Source: Rhodanobacter sp. L36 (GTDB lineage: Bacteria; Pseudomonadota; Gammaproteobacteria; Xanthomonadales; Rhodanobacteraceae). From it: a DNA stretch of 64,000 nucleotides. The DNA is taken from contig NZ_LMUV01000006.1 of NCBI RefSeq assembly GCF_009765755.1, positions 101,172-165,171 on the forward strand. Direction: 5' to 3'. Made by a program: the position numbers and the translations under genes. The notes beneath the pieces were generated by a model. That model had not been told where the DNA came from. It made no database searches and saw nothing but the letters and a program-made list of their open reading frames with translations. Each line of letters opens with the position of its first letter. The stretch's first letter is position 1. Shown here piece after piece: positions 47,824 to 55,075 of the stretch.

Positions 47824-48765
47824 ATGAGCAAGATTCTGGTCGTCGCCGAACATCTGGACGGCAAACTCAACTCTTCCACCGCGCGCGCCGTAAGCGCAGC
47901 TGCAGCGGTCAAACCCGACAACATCGACGTGCTGATTCTTGCCGACAGTGTCGACACCATCGCCACCGACGCGTCGAAGATCGAAGGCGTGAGCAAGGTG
48001 CTCACCGTTGCCCGATCCGAAAACTCGCATCCTCTGGCCGCTGTCCTGGCGCCGCAGATTGCCAAGGCAGCCGCTGGCTACAGTCACGTATTTTTCCCAT
48101 CCACCACTTTCGGCAAAGACGTCGCGCCACGCGTCGCCGCGCTGCTGGGCGTGGCGCAAGTCAGCGATGTGATGACCATGGAGGCTGCGCATACATTCAC
48201 GCGTCCGATCTACGCCGGCAATGCCATCATCACGGTCGAAGCGCATCCGGACCACGCGGTGGTCGCGACCATTCGCACCGCATCATGGCCCGCTGCTGGC
48301 AGCGGTTCGCAGAGCGCGACCATCGAAGCGTTGTCGCTCGACGTCGCACTGCCGACGCACACGCGCTTCATCAAACTGCGCCAGGGCAACAGCGATCGCC
48401 CCGACTTGCAGAGCGCGGGCAAGGTGGTTTCCGGCGGACGCGGGGTCGGTTCGAAAGAGAACTTCGACATCATCTACAAGCTGGCCGACAAGATTGGCGC
48501 TGCCGTGGGTGCGTCGCGCGCAGCAGTCGATGCCGGTTATGTGCCCAATGAACTGCAGGTCGGCCAAACCGGCAAGATCATCGCGCCCGAGTTGTACATG
48601 GCGATCGGAATCTCCGGCGCCATTCAACATCTCACCGGCATCAAGGACGCCGGCACCATCGTCGCGATCAACAAGGATGCCGAAGCACCGATCTTCGAAA
48701 TCGCCGACCTCGGTCTGGTCGGCGATTTGTTCAAGCTGATTCCGGAACTCGAACAGGCGTTGTAG
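47824..48765 (+). CDS. etfA: Electron transfer flavoprotein alpha subunit
   Basis: The FAD-binding subunit of ETF, 313 residues. The C-terminal FAD domain shows VVSGGRGVGSKENFDIIYKL, PNELQVGQTGKIIAPELYMA, IGISGAIQHLTGIKDAGTIV and AINKDAEAPIFEIADLGLVG. It is co-transcribed with etfB. Immediately after it gene orientation changes and the composition drops to lower GC, the start of the accessory surface-polysaccharide locus. Confidence 0.97.
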   Translation: MSKILVVAEHLDGKLNSSTARAVSAAAAVKPDNIDVLILADSVDTIATDASKIEGVSKVLTVARSENSHPLAAVLAPQIAKAAAGYSHVFFPSTTFGKDVAPRVAALLGVAQVSDVMTMEAAHTFTRPIYAGNAIITVEAHPDHAVVATIRTASWPAAGSGSQSATIEALSLDVALPTHTRFIKLRQGNSDRPDLQSAGKVVSGGRGVGSKENFDIIYKLADKIGAAVGASRAAVDAGYVPNELQVGQTGKIIAPELYMAIGISGAIQHLTGIKDAGTIVAINKDAEAPIFEIADLGLVGDLFKLIPELEQAL

Positions 48766-48797
48766 CCGTTCCTCGATAATACGGGCACCGATGCTGC

Positions 48798-48820
48798 GCC
48801 AAGGCTAAGCAAGTCTTGGC
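48798..48820 (+). terminator. Weak hairpin after etfA
   Basis: A six-bp stem GCCAAG/CTTGGC with an 11-base loop, followed by TATTGCATT, between convergent genes. It is weak as an intrinsic terminator. Confidence 0.3.
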
Positions 48821-48833
48821 TATTGCATTCAGA

Positions 48834-49268
48834 TCAATCCGCCGATGCAGGTCTCGGTGCCGTCGCACTTGCCACAGGCGCTCCTGGACAATCCGTCGAC
48901 TCGAGCGTGCGCTTGGTGATTTCCCTGCCCTTCGCGTCCATCAATATCAACGAAGTGCCGTCCCTCATCCATTCACCTGTGTCCTGTACTCCCTTCGAAT
49001 CTCCGGTGTACCAAAGCTGTGGAGTACTTCCCAAGTTATTGACATAGATGCTGATGGGACGGGAATACCTTCTTCCCACTTCCCATGTCACATGTACAAC
49101 GGTGTTACCTCCGTTGCATTCGGAGAAATTTTCCGGCGTTATTTCCAGCGACGATCCGAAGAAAATCCAATGGCCACTCAGCAATCCCAGAACAAGCATC
49201 GCCATGATCGCCACGAGCATGCGGCGCTGGGCGCCCCATCGAAAAAAATCGCGGGCGGGGCGCATCAT
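48834..49268 (-). CDS. Small membrane-anchored Ig-like/beta-domain protein
   Basis: 144 residues: one N-terminal transmembrane helix (LVAIMAMLVLGLLSGHWIFF) and a periplasmic beta-rich domain with conserved-looking Pro, Cys and Trp. The pattern ITPENFSECN / HVTWEV / ISIYV / DTGEWMRDGTSLILMD / STDC recurs in the lipoprotein at 61805-62227, so the two are homologous; the two Cys probably pair. It overlaps the LTA-synthase-like gene by ATGA (49265-49268) and is translated with it, suggesting a partner or polymer-binding role for that enzyme. The function is otherwise unknown. Confidence 0.7.
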   Translation of the reverse strand: MMRPARDFFRWGAQRRMLVAIMAMLVLGLLSGHWIFFGSSLEITPENFSECNGGNTVVHVTWEVGRRYSRPISIYVNNLGSTPQLWYTGDSKGVQDTGEWMRDGTSLILMDAKGREITKRTLESTDCPGAPVASATAPRPASAD

Positions 49269-51085
49269 GGGTGCACCTCGGCGGCTGTGATTTTCTCGAT
49301 ATCCTTATCGAGTTGCCCGGTGAGATAGAGCCGTGATATCGAATCGACCCCTTGCATGGCCGCGCCCTTGCTCGCATTGTCCCGGTTTTGCATGATGCCT
49401 TCGGCCTTGCTGACAAGCTGATAGTACAAAGGCTTGTTCACCCCCGCCGCTTTCAGAATTTCGCCTCCCAGCATCCACGCATCAATATGCTTTCGAGGCA
49501 TCTCGACACCCTGGCTGGTAAGAATGAACCAAGGCACGAATTCTTCAGGGCCGCTGAGCTTGTCGTCGAAACCACTGGCCTGATAAACCTTGTCGAGGCC
49601 TGGCAGATGGTCGCCATAAAATGCGAGAACATAGGGTCGTCGCCGGGTCTGTAGATAAGCCCAAAGACGACCGAGTTGCTGATCCGCATTCTCGATGTGG
49701 TACATATAATTCTTGTAATCGTTAACCGCGCCGGCAGGCCATTTTTCCGGTGCCTGAATGCTGTCGCGTCTTGCTTTGTCGCCCACCGGAACGATGCCGT
49801 AAGGCCCGTGACCTTCGATGCTGACGGCGAAAACAACCATCGGCGACTTTGCTTTGTCCAGAAGACCGATGATCTGGTCCGTCATGGCACTATCGGACAG
49901 GAACCAACCCTCGTGAATGGCGTTTGCCGGAAAATCTGCCGCGGTCAGGAACCGATCGAAGCCCATGGCATGAAATGCCTTCGCTCGATTCCAGAAGTTT
50001 CCATCATTGCCATGAACTGCGTATGCCGCATAACCCGCGTCGTGAAGGACACCGACAAGGCTCGGGATGTGATCCTTGTTGATCTGAAGATAGGGAAAGT
50101 CGATTTCCGGATAAGCCTCCATCGGAATGCCGGTCAGTACTTCAAACTCGGTGCGCAAGGTGCCGCCGCCAAAGGTCGGAGCTTTCATTGTGCCTCCGGT
50201 TCCTTGATCCATCGCTCGATGCAGATTCGGAAGCGATGTCTTGGTATCAGCGATGTCCTTCAGGATAGAAGGATCGAAAAAGGACTCACTCTGGATGATG
50301 ACGATATCGGGTCGAACGTTGTCCGCTATTGCGTCTGAAGACGCGGTCGCGCCGGCACTGGAGGCCACGGAAGGCATGTCCACGAATGCTTTCACGGCGT
50401 TGTTGTCCACCGGAACATTGAGTGCCTTTGCATAATCGAGATTCGAATATTCGATGGAGCTCGCCAAACCGCCGTGCAAAATCGTCAGCACAGGAGACCA
50501 GGGAACCAGCCTGATTGCGATGGGATCGTATACGCGCGACGTCCAGCCTGCGGCCGTCACAAATGTGACTGCTAAATAAAATGCTGCCACACCCAACAAC
50601 AGTCGCACCCAACTTCCTTTCCTGAAGAAAGCCCATTCAAATCGCCACGACGCGATGGCCCAGGCTATCAGGAGCAACGCAGCCAGCAGCAAATACCAGA
50701 CCTTCGCATAGTTGGACAACAGATGAATCGTCGACAGGTGTATATCGCGAAGCAGGTACAAGTCACTGAAAGCCACAGGCACCGACAGGAATTTCAGCTT
50801 GAGAAAATTGGCGACATACAGCGCCAAAGCCAAAACCAGTGTGACCGACATGGCCACCGTCAGGCGGTTGATCGACACAAGAAACAGCAGAAAAAAAACT
50901 ACAAAAGGTATGGCGTTGACGAAGAAACCATAGCTACCTGCATACGTCGACAACGCGACCTGCAGTGAAGCGCGATCCATGGTCCATATCAATGCGGCAA
51001 GCACCATGCACGACGCAATGAGGAGCATGCATTTCGCGGCTCCATGCCTCAAACCGACATACTGCTTCGAATTCATCCTAGCCAT
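49265..51085 (-). CDS. LTA-synthase-family membrane sulfatase-fold enzyme
   Basis: 606 residues. Five N-terminal transmembrane helices (within 20-180) precede an extracytoplasmic alkaline-phosphatase-fold domain. Metal and catalytic motifs match LtaS/OpgB: IIQSESFFDPS (Glu267), FGGGTLRTEFEVLTG (nucleophile Thr309), VHGNDGNFWNR and AFYGDHLPG. In Gram-negatives this family transfers phosphoglycerol or phosphoethanolamine to glucans or glycans. The start at 51085 has AGGGG. It is coupled to the small beta-domain gene by ATGA. Beside an LPS-type locus it most likely decorates a surface polysaccharide or osmoregulated glucan. Confidence 0.87.
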   Translation of the reverse strand: MARMNSKQYVGLRHGAAKCMLLIASCMVLAALIWTMDRASLQVALSTYAGSYGFFVNAIPFVVFFLLFLVSINRLTVAMSVTLVLALALYVANFLKLKFLSVPVAFSDLYLLRDIHLSTIHLLSNYAKVWYLLLAALLLIAWAIASWRFEWAFFRKGSWVRLLLGVAAFYLAVTFVTAAGWTSRVYDPIAIRLVPWSPVLTILHGGLASSIEYSNLDYAKALNVPVDNNAVKAFVDMPSVASSAGATASSDAIADNVRPDIVIIQSESFFDPSILKDIADTKTSLPNLHRAMDQGTGGTMKAPTFGGGTLRTEFEVLTGIPMEAYPEIDFPYLQINKDHIPSLVGVLHDAGYAAYAVHGNDGNFWNRAKAFHAMGFDRFLTAADFPANAIHEGWFLSDSAMTDQIIGLLDKAKSPMVVFAVSIEGHGPYGIVPVGDKARRDSIQAPEKWPAGAVNDYKNYMYHIENADQQLGRLWAYLQTRRRPYVLAFYGDHLPGLDKVYQASGFDDKLSGPEEFVPWFILTSQGVEMPRKHIDAWMLGGEILKAAGVNKPLYYQLVSKAEGIMQNRDNASKGAAMQGVDSISRLYLTGQLDKDIEKITAAEVHP

Positions 51086-51727
51086 TCTTTATCCCCTGCA
51101 GATCAGACAGCCGATGAAACCCGCCCTCCCCCGGGGCTCGTGACACTCGCGGCAAGTCTTGGCTTTGTAATGGTCCTACACGTACGTGCCAGCACCTAGG
51201 CACCAGACAATCCATTCTCGAATGGAAACATTTGATCGGCGTAACAACTACTAATCTTGAGCCTAACATGTTCAGTGACCTGTCCAAATAGAAGCCATCC
51301 CGACAGGAATCCTCTGAACCGTTTCGGCAAGGTCGCGGTTCGATCTCGGCCATGCCAAATTTAAAAAATACCAAGGTTAGTGGCGGCGCAATAGCGGGAT
51401 CAGCATCGAGCGTTCACGCGGTAAGCGGACCGCCACTTATGACAGATAGAGTGTGGTCGTGGCTTCTTTCAAGTACAGGTTGCGTCAACGGTGTTGTGAC
51501 ATCAGGTATCCCTCAATCGAAGATGTCGGCGCGCAGCATATCTTGCGATACCTTTCGCCAAAGAAATCTGGAGTAGCGACTTGGGTCGCTGAAACGCTGC
51601 TAAAATACCGGCTTTGACGACGAGCTTCGCCACAGATGCATCTGTCTCGCGCCACCTTTTTTCTTCTCATGTCGTGAAGACAAAACCTCAAATACACGCT
51701 CTCCCTTCATCTTTTGCAGGCATCATC
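51086..51727. other. 642-base intergenic region between divergent polysaccharide units
   Basis: It must contain the promoters for the LTA-synthase-like gene (left) and the SDR-GtrB-GtrA operon (right). A -10-like TAAAAT lies near 51599, but with no good -35. A 74-codon open frame from 51352 lacks an RBS and natural composition and is not called. No ops/JUMPstart element was seen. Confidence 0.4.
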
Positions 51728-51784
51728 ATGAGCAGCCTCTGGATCTGGCTAGTGAGCGCTGCTGCCAGCTGGAGTCATTCATGA
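51728..51784 (+). CDS. Eighteen-codon ORF coupled to the SDR gene (leader peptide or remnant)
   Basis: ATG 51728 opens a short frame encoding MSSLWIWLVSAAASWSHS. Its TGA overlaps the ATG of the next gene exactly as ATGA (51781-51784), the same junction used further down this operon. An AGG lies eight bases before the start. It is Trp-rich and hydrophobic, and could be a leader peptide, a tiny membrane peptide or the leftover end of a deleted gene. Confidence 0.35.
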   Translation: MSSLWIWLVSAAASWSHS

Positions 51785-52515
51785 TCATCGGCAAGGGATT
51801 GCTGGCGTGCGCCTTCGGGCCGTACCTCGAACAGCGTTCTGATATTGTCGTCTTTGCGTCGGGGGTGTCGAATTCTCTCGAAACGCGCCTCGAAGAATTC
51901 GCTCGTGAAGAGGCGCTTTTGCGCGAGCGACTCGACACGGAAGCTCGGCGATTCATCTATTTCAGCAGTTGCGGCATTACCGATGCAGCGCCAAACCTCA
52001 CGCCTTACATGCAGCACAAGCGCGCGATGGAGGCGCTCGTGCTTTCCGCATCACGTGGGCTGGTGCTCCGCCTTCCACAAGTTGTGGGCAAGACCAATAA
52101 CCCACATACGCTGACCAATTTTCTGCGGGATCACATCCTGTCCGGGCAGCACTTCAAGGTTTGGAGCTCTGCGGAACGCAACCTCATTGATGTCGACGAT
52201 GTAGCCACGATCGGTGTGCAGCTGGCGATCGACCTGTCGCCTGAACCCGCCATCGTTTCCATCGCCTCCACACACTCGAAACTCATGCCTGAAATCGTGG
52301 AAATATTTGAACGCGTACTCGGAAAAGCCGCAAATTGCTCGTACGTTTTGAAAGGGACGCCGATGATTATCGATACCGCCCAAGCTGAGAGTATTGGCAA
52401 AAAATTGGGCATTGACCTCGGCGTTGGCTACATCGAACGTGTCATTCAGAAATATTATGGCTCCCGCATTGAAGACGACCCCGATACGTCGCTGAGTCCG
52501 GCAGATAGAGCATGA
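51781..52515 (+). CDS. SDR-family nucleotide-sugar epimerase/dehydratase-like protein
   Basis: 244 residues, shorter than typical extended SDRs (about 300). The N-terminal IIGKGLLACAFGPYL is a variant Rossmann GxGxxxxxF, followed by FIYFSSCGITDA (catalytic Ser strand) and PYMQHKRAMEALV (YxxxK with Tyr and Lys). The region LVLRLPQVVGKTNNPHTLTN and NLIDVDDVATIGV match sugar epimerases. It probably makes the activated sugar used by the downstream GtrB/GtrA pair. GGAG at 51772-51775 supports the start; it overlaps the next gene by ATGA. Confidence 0.78.
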   Translation: MIIGKGLLACAFGPYLEQRSDIVVFASGVSNSLETRLEEFAREEALLRERLDTEARRFIYFSSCGITDAAPNLTPYMQHKRAMEALVLSASRGLVLRLPQVVGKTNNPHTLTNFLRDHILSGQHFKVWSSAERNLIDVDDVATIGVQLAIDLSPEPAIVSIASTHSKLMPEIVEIFERVLGKAANCSYVLKGTPMIIDTAQAESIGKKLGIDLGVGYIERVIQKYYGSRIEDDPDTSLSPADRA

Positions 52516-53474
52516 ACAACACGCTGAGCAATGAAGAGCTGCTGAAAGTTCCAAGCGTTTCCGTTGTTGTCCCCGTCTATGGTGGCAGCGCGGCACTGCC
52601 AGAATTATGTCGGCGACTCGACCTGACACTTCGATCGGCGGGACTCAGCTACGAGGTCATCCTGGTCGACGATCGAGGGCAGAACGAGGCTTGGGCAGCC
52701 ATTTGCTCCGTCGCAGCGAAATATTCTCAGGTACGCGGGTTGCGCCTGGGTCGAAACTTCGGTCAGCACGCGGCCACCATCTGTGGCATCGCACACGCGC
52801 GTGGCGAATGGATCGTCACGATGGATGATGACCTTGAACATCCGCCCGAATCGGTTCCGGATTTGCTCGCGGCCGGCGACGAGGACCATCCTCTGGTCTA
52901 TGGCGTGTTTGAGAAACGAACACATGCCGCCTATCGCAATATGAGCTCGAAGTTGATGCGTCGCATGCTCAAACGCGCATTTCCCGATCTCAACGAAGAT
53001 TATTGCTCGTTCCGTGTAATCCATGCGCCCTTAGCCAAGCAGCTCGACCGTTTCGGCCTCAATCGTCCCTATATTGACGGCATGCTTTCATGGATGACGT
53101 CGTCAACTCGCAGTATCAGTGTGCCCCACGAACAGCGGCAACATGGCGAAAGCACTTACACCATGCGCAAGCTGGTTTCCCACGCGGCGAATATTTTCGT
53201 CACTTTTTCATACCTGCCATTGCGAATCGCCACGTTCAGCGGAGCTGCTCTGGCGGCGATCAATTTTCTGTATCTGCTATACGTCATCTACGGTCGGCTA
53301 AGCGGCAGCATCGTCAATCCAGGTTACGCATCGCTCATGTCTGTAGTGTTGTTTGCCTGTGGCATACAGCTGTTGATCCTTGGCGTAGTCGGCGAATACG
53401 TAGGTCGGCTGATGGGGGCCACATTCCGGCGACCTGTTTATGTCGTCGATTGTCAGACAAACGTCGTTGAATGA
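52512..53474 (+). CDS. GtrB/ArnC-like polyprenyl-phosphate glycosyltransferase
   Basis: 320 residues of family GT2. SVSVVVPVYGGSAALPELC, YEVILVDDRGQNEAW, GLRLGRNFGQHAATICGIAH and VTMDDDLEHPPESVPDLL supply the nucleotide and metal sites. Two C-terminal transmembrane helices (FSGAALAAINFLYLLYVIYG and VLFACGIQLLILGVVGEYVG) anchor it. It transfers a sugar to undecaprenyl phosphate on the cytoplasmic face. It overlaps both neighbours by ATGA, including a GtrA-like flippase, forming the classical GtrA/GtrB glycan-modification module. Confidence 0.92.
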   Translation: MNNTLSNEELLKVPSVSVVVPVYGGSAALPELCRRLDLTLRSAGLSYEVILVDDRGQNEAWAAICSVAAKYSQVRGLRLGRNFGQHAATICGIAHARGEWIVTMDDDLEHPPESVPDLLAAGDEDHPLVYGVFEKRTHAAYRNMSSKLMRRMLKRAFPDLNEDYCSFRVIHAPLAKQLDRFGLNRPYIDGMLSWMTSSTRSISVPHEQRQHGESTYTMRKLVSHAANIFVTFSYLPLRIATFSGAALAAINFLYLLYVIYGRLSGSIVNPGYASLMSVVLFACGIQLLILGVVGEYVGRLMGATFRRPVYVVDCQTNVVE

Positions 53475-53905
53475 GCAGCGACTTCATGCACGCCTTGAGA
53501 ATGGTCCTATCCAAACTGCGCCATCCCATGCTGAATCACGTTTGGGTTGGAGAGCTACTGCGATTTCTGATCGGCGGCATCTTGAACGTCGCCGTTGGCT
53601 ACGGTAGCTATCTGATATTTCTGCTCTGGTGTCGATACGAAGTGGCCTACCTGGCATCGTACGTCGTCGGTATCGGCGTATCGTATGTATTCAGCGCACT
53701 CTACGTTTTCAAGCAGCCCTTGCGTTGGCGCTCTGCGCTTCGATACCCCCTTGTGTATCTTCTGCAATTTCTTCTGGGTCTGGTCCTGCTCAAAATTCTG
53801 ATCGAAGCTGCACATATATCGCCACGATTGGCGCCACTGGCGGTTTCCATACTCACAATACCAGCGACATTTTTCGCATCGCGGATCATTGTCCGCGTAA
53901 ATTGA
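53471..53905 (+). CDS. GtrA-family membrane protein (putative lipid-linked sugar flippase)
   Basis: 144 residues with four transmembrane helices. The family start LLRFLIGGILNVAVGYGSYL and the region VAYLASYVVGIGVSYVFSAL with YVFKQP are characteristic. GtrA proteins move undecaprenyl-phosphate-linked sugars to the periplasm for addition to O-antigen. The start overlaps the GtrB-like gene by ATGA, so the two are made together. The third component, a dedicated membrane glycosyltransferase, could be the GT-C-like protein at 55076-57253. Confidence 0.9.
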   Translation: MSSDFMHALRMVLSKLRHPMLNHVWVGELLRFLIGGILNVAVGYGSYLIFLLWCRYEVAYLASYVVGIGVSYVFSALYVFKQPLRWRSALRYPLVYLLQFLLGLVLLKILIEAAHISPRLAPLAVSILTIPATFFASRIIVRVN

Positions 53906-53933
53906 ACAATGCCCTTGTCTCGGCGGACTCAAC

Positions 53934-54641
53934 ATGAACAAACAAATCAAACCCGAATTTGATAAGTATGCTGAGGAATACACGGATCTCCATCAAGCCA
54001 GCATACGAGCCAGCGGCGAAGATCCGGCATTTTTCGCTGCCTATAAGACCCGCTACATGGCTGCATGGCTGGGAGACGCCGTTCGCTCGAAACCGCTCTC
54101 CGTACTCGATTTTGGTTGCGGCGTCGGCAATACCATTACACACCTACGCGAGGCATTTCCCTCGGCATCGCTGAACGGTGTTGATCTGTCAGGCGAAAGC
54201 ATCCGGCTTGCCACCGAATCGCATGCCCTTGAGGCAGAGTTTCGCATCATCGACAACACAAACATTCCACACGAAAACGAGAGTTTCGACGTTGTCATGG
54301 CGGCCTGCGTCTTTCACCACATACCCCCCGCTGAACGAGAACATTCAATAAACGAAATCCGACGGGTGTTGAAGCCTGGTGGTCATGTTTTCGTGTTTGA
54401 GCACAACATGCTCAATCCCTTGACGTTGAAGACGGTCCGAGACTGTCCTTTCGATGAAGACGCCATTCTATTGCCACGCTCGGAATTGCTCGGACTGGTT
54501 CGACGTGGGAATTTCAATGACGTCAGCTCTCGCTACATTGTGTTCTTTCCCCGGATGCTCTCCGTCCTGCGCCGAGCCGAGCCGTGGATGGGGTGGATCC
54601 CATTTGGCGCCCAGTATGTCGTTCATGGTATCGCCCGCTAA
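53934..54641 (+). CDS. Class I SAM-dependent methyltransferase
   Basis: 235 residues. Motif I VLDFGCGVGNTITHL, a downstream acidic loop LNGVDLSGESIRLA, motif IV-like FDVVMAACVFHHIPPAERE and the post-motif VLKPGGHVFVFEHNMLNPLT identify the UbiE/COQ5-like methyltransferase fold. It is the last gene of the plus-strand polysaccharide operon, 28 bases after the GtrA-like gene, so it probably methylates a sugar or end-caps a glycan; a small-molecule substrate cannot be excluded. Confidence 0.88.
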   Translation: MNKQIKPEFDKYAEEYTDLHQASIRASGEDPAFFAAYKTRYMAAWLGDAVRSKPLSVLDFGCGVGNTITHLREAFPSASLNGVDLSGESIRLATESHALEAEFRIIDNTNIPHENESFDVVMAACVFHHIPPAEREHSINEIRRVLKPGGHVFVFEHNMLNPLTLKTVRDCPFDEDAILLPRSELLGLVRRGNFNDVSSRYIVFFPRMLSVLRRAEPWMGWIPFGAQYVVHGIAR

Positions 54642-55075
54642 GCAAACGCTTCCAACGGTGTTCACCAGCGAAATGGATGCACCGTATTTCCATATACTGG
54701 AACGATGCGGTGCAGCACGACGACATCATCGTCTTTCGCAACAACGTCGCTCTGATAATTCCGGCGCACCCAGCTTTGGCAGCGAGGTGCCCTTCTGGTT
54801 TTGCCGTATCTTGGCAAAGCTTAGGAATGGCAGGTCGGCGATTTCGACCCACGTTATAACGTCATTCAATGCCATAGCCTAATGGCCTAGTTCAACAAAC
54901 AGTGTGCCAATGCTCTTGGCCATATTTCTCCGATCAAGTGAAGTAGGCATCTATAAAACATAAGCCATGAATTCCGGAATCAGAATTGGGAACTTTTAAT
55001 CGCACCGTGCGCGCCAAAATCCTGTAACGGAATCGGGGCATTTCGCACTCTGGACGCGGCCAAGGAAGAACCAGC
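54642..55075. other. 434-base gap between convergent polysaccharide operons
   Basis: A/T-rich, with no convincing gene. A plus-strand frame around 54647-54882 encodes a short run starting MDAPYFHILERCG before the composition becomes unnatural, and may be a gene remnant. No clear terminator hairpin was found. Confidence 0.4.

Noticed and set aside
51352-51576. A 74-codon plus-strand frame in the gap before the SDR operon
   Set aside because: No RBS, no recognisable motif and Ser/Gly-rich random-looking sequence; not enough to call a gene.
51086-51780. An ops/JUMPstart antitermination element before the polysaccharide operon
   Set aside because: No GGCGGTAG core or related sequence was found in the expected region.
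54647-54882. A plus-strand frame after the methyltransferase (starting MDAPYFHILERCG)
   Set aside because: The beginning looks plausible but becomes low-information sequence; no homologous family recognised. Noted only as a possible remnant.
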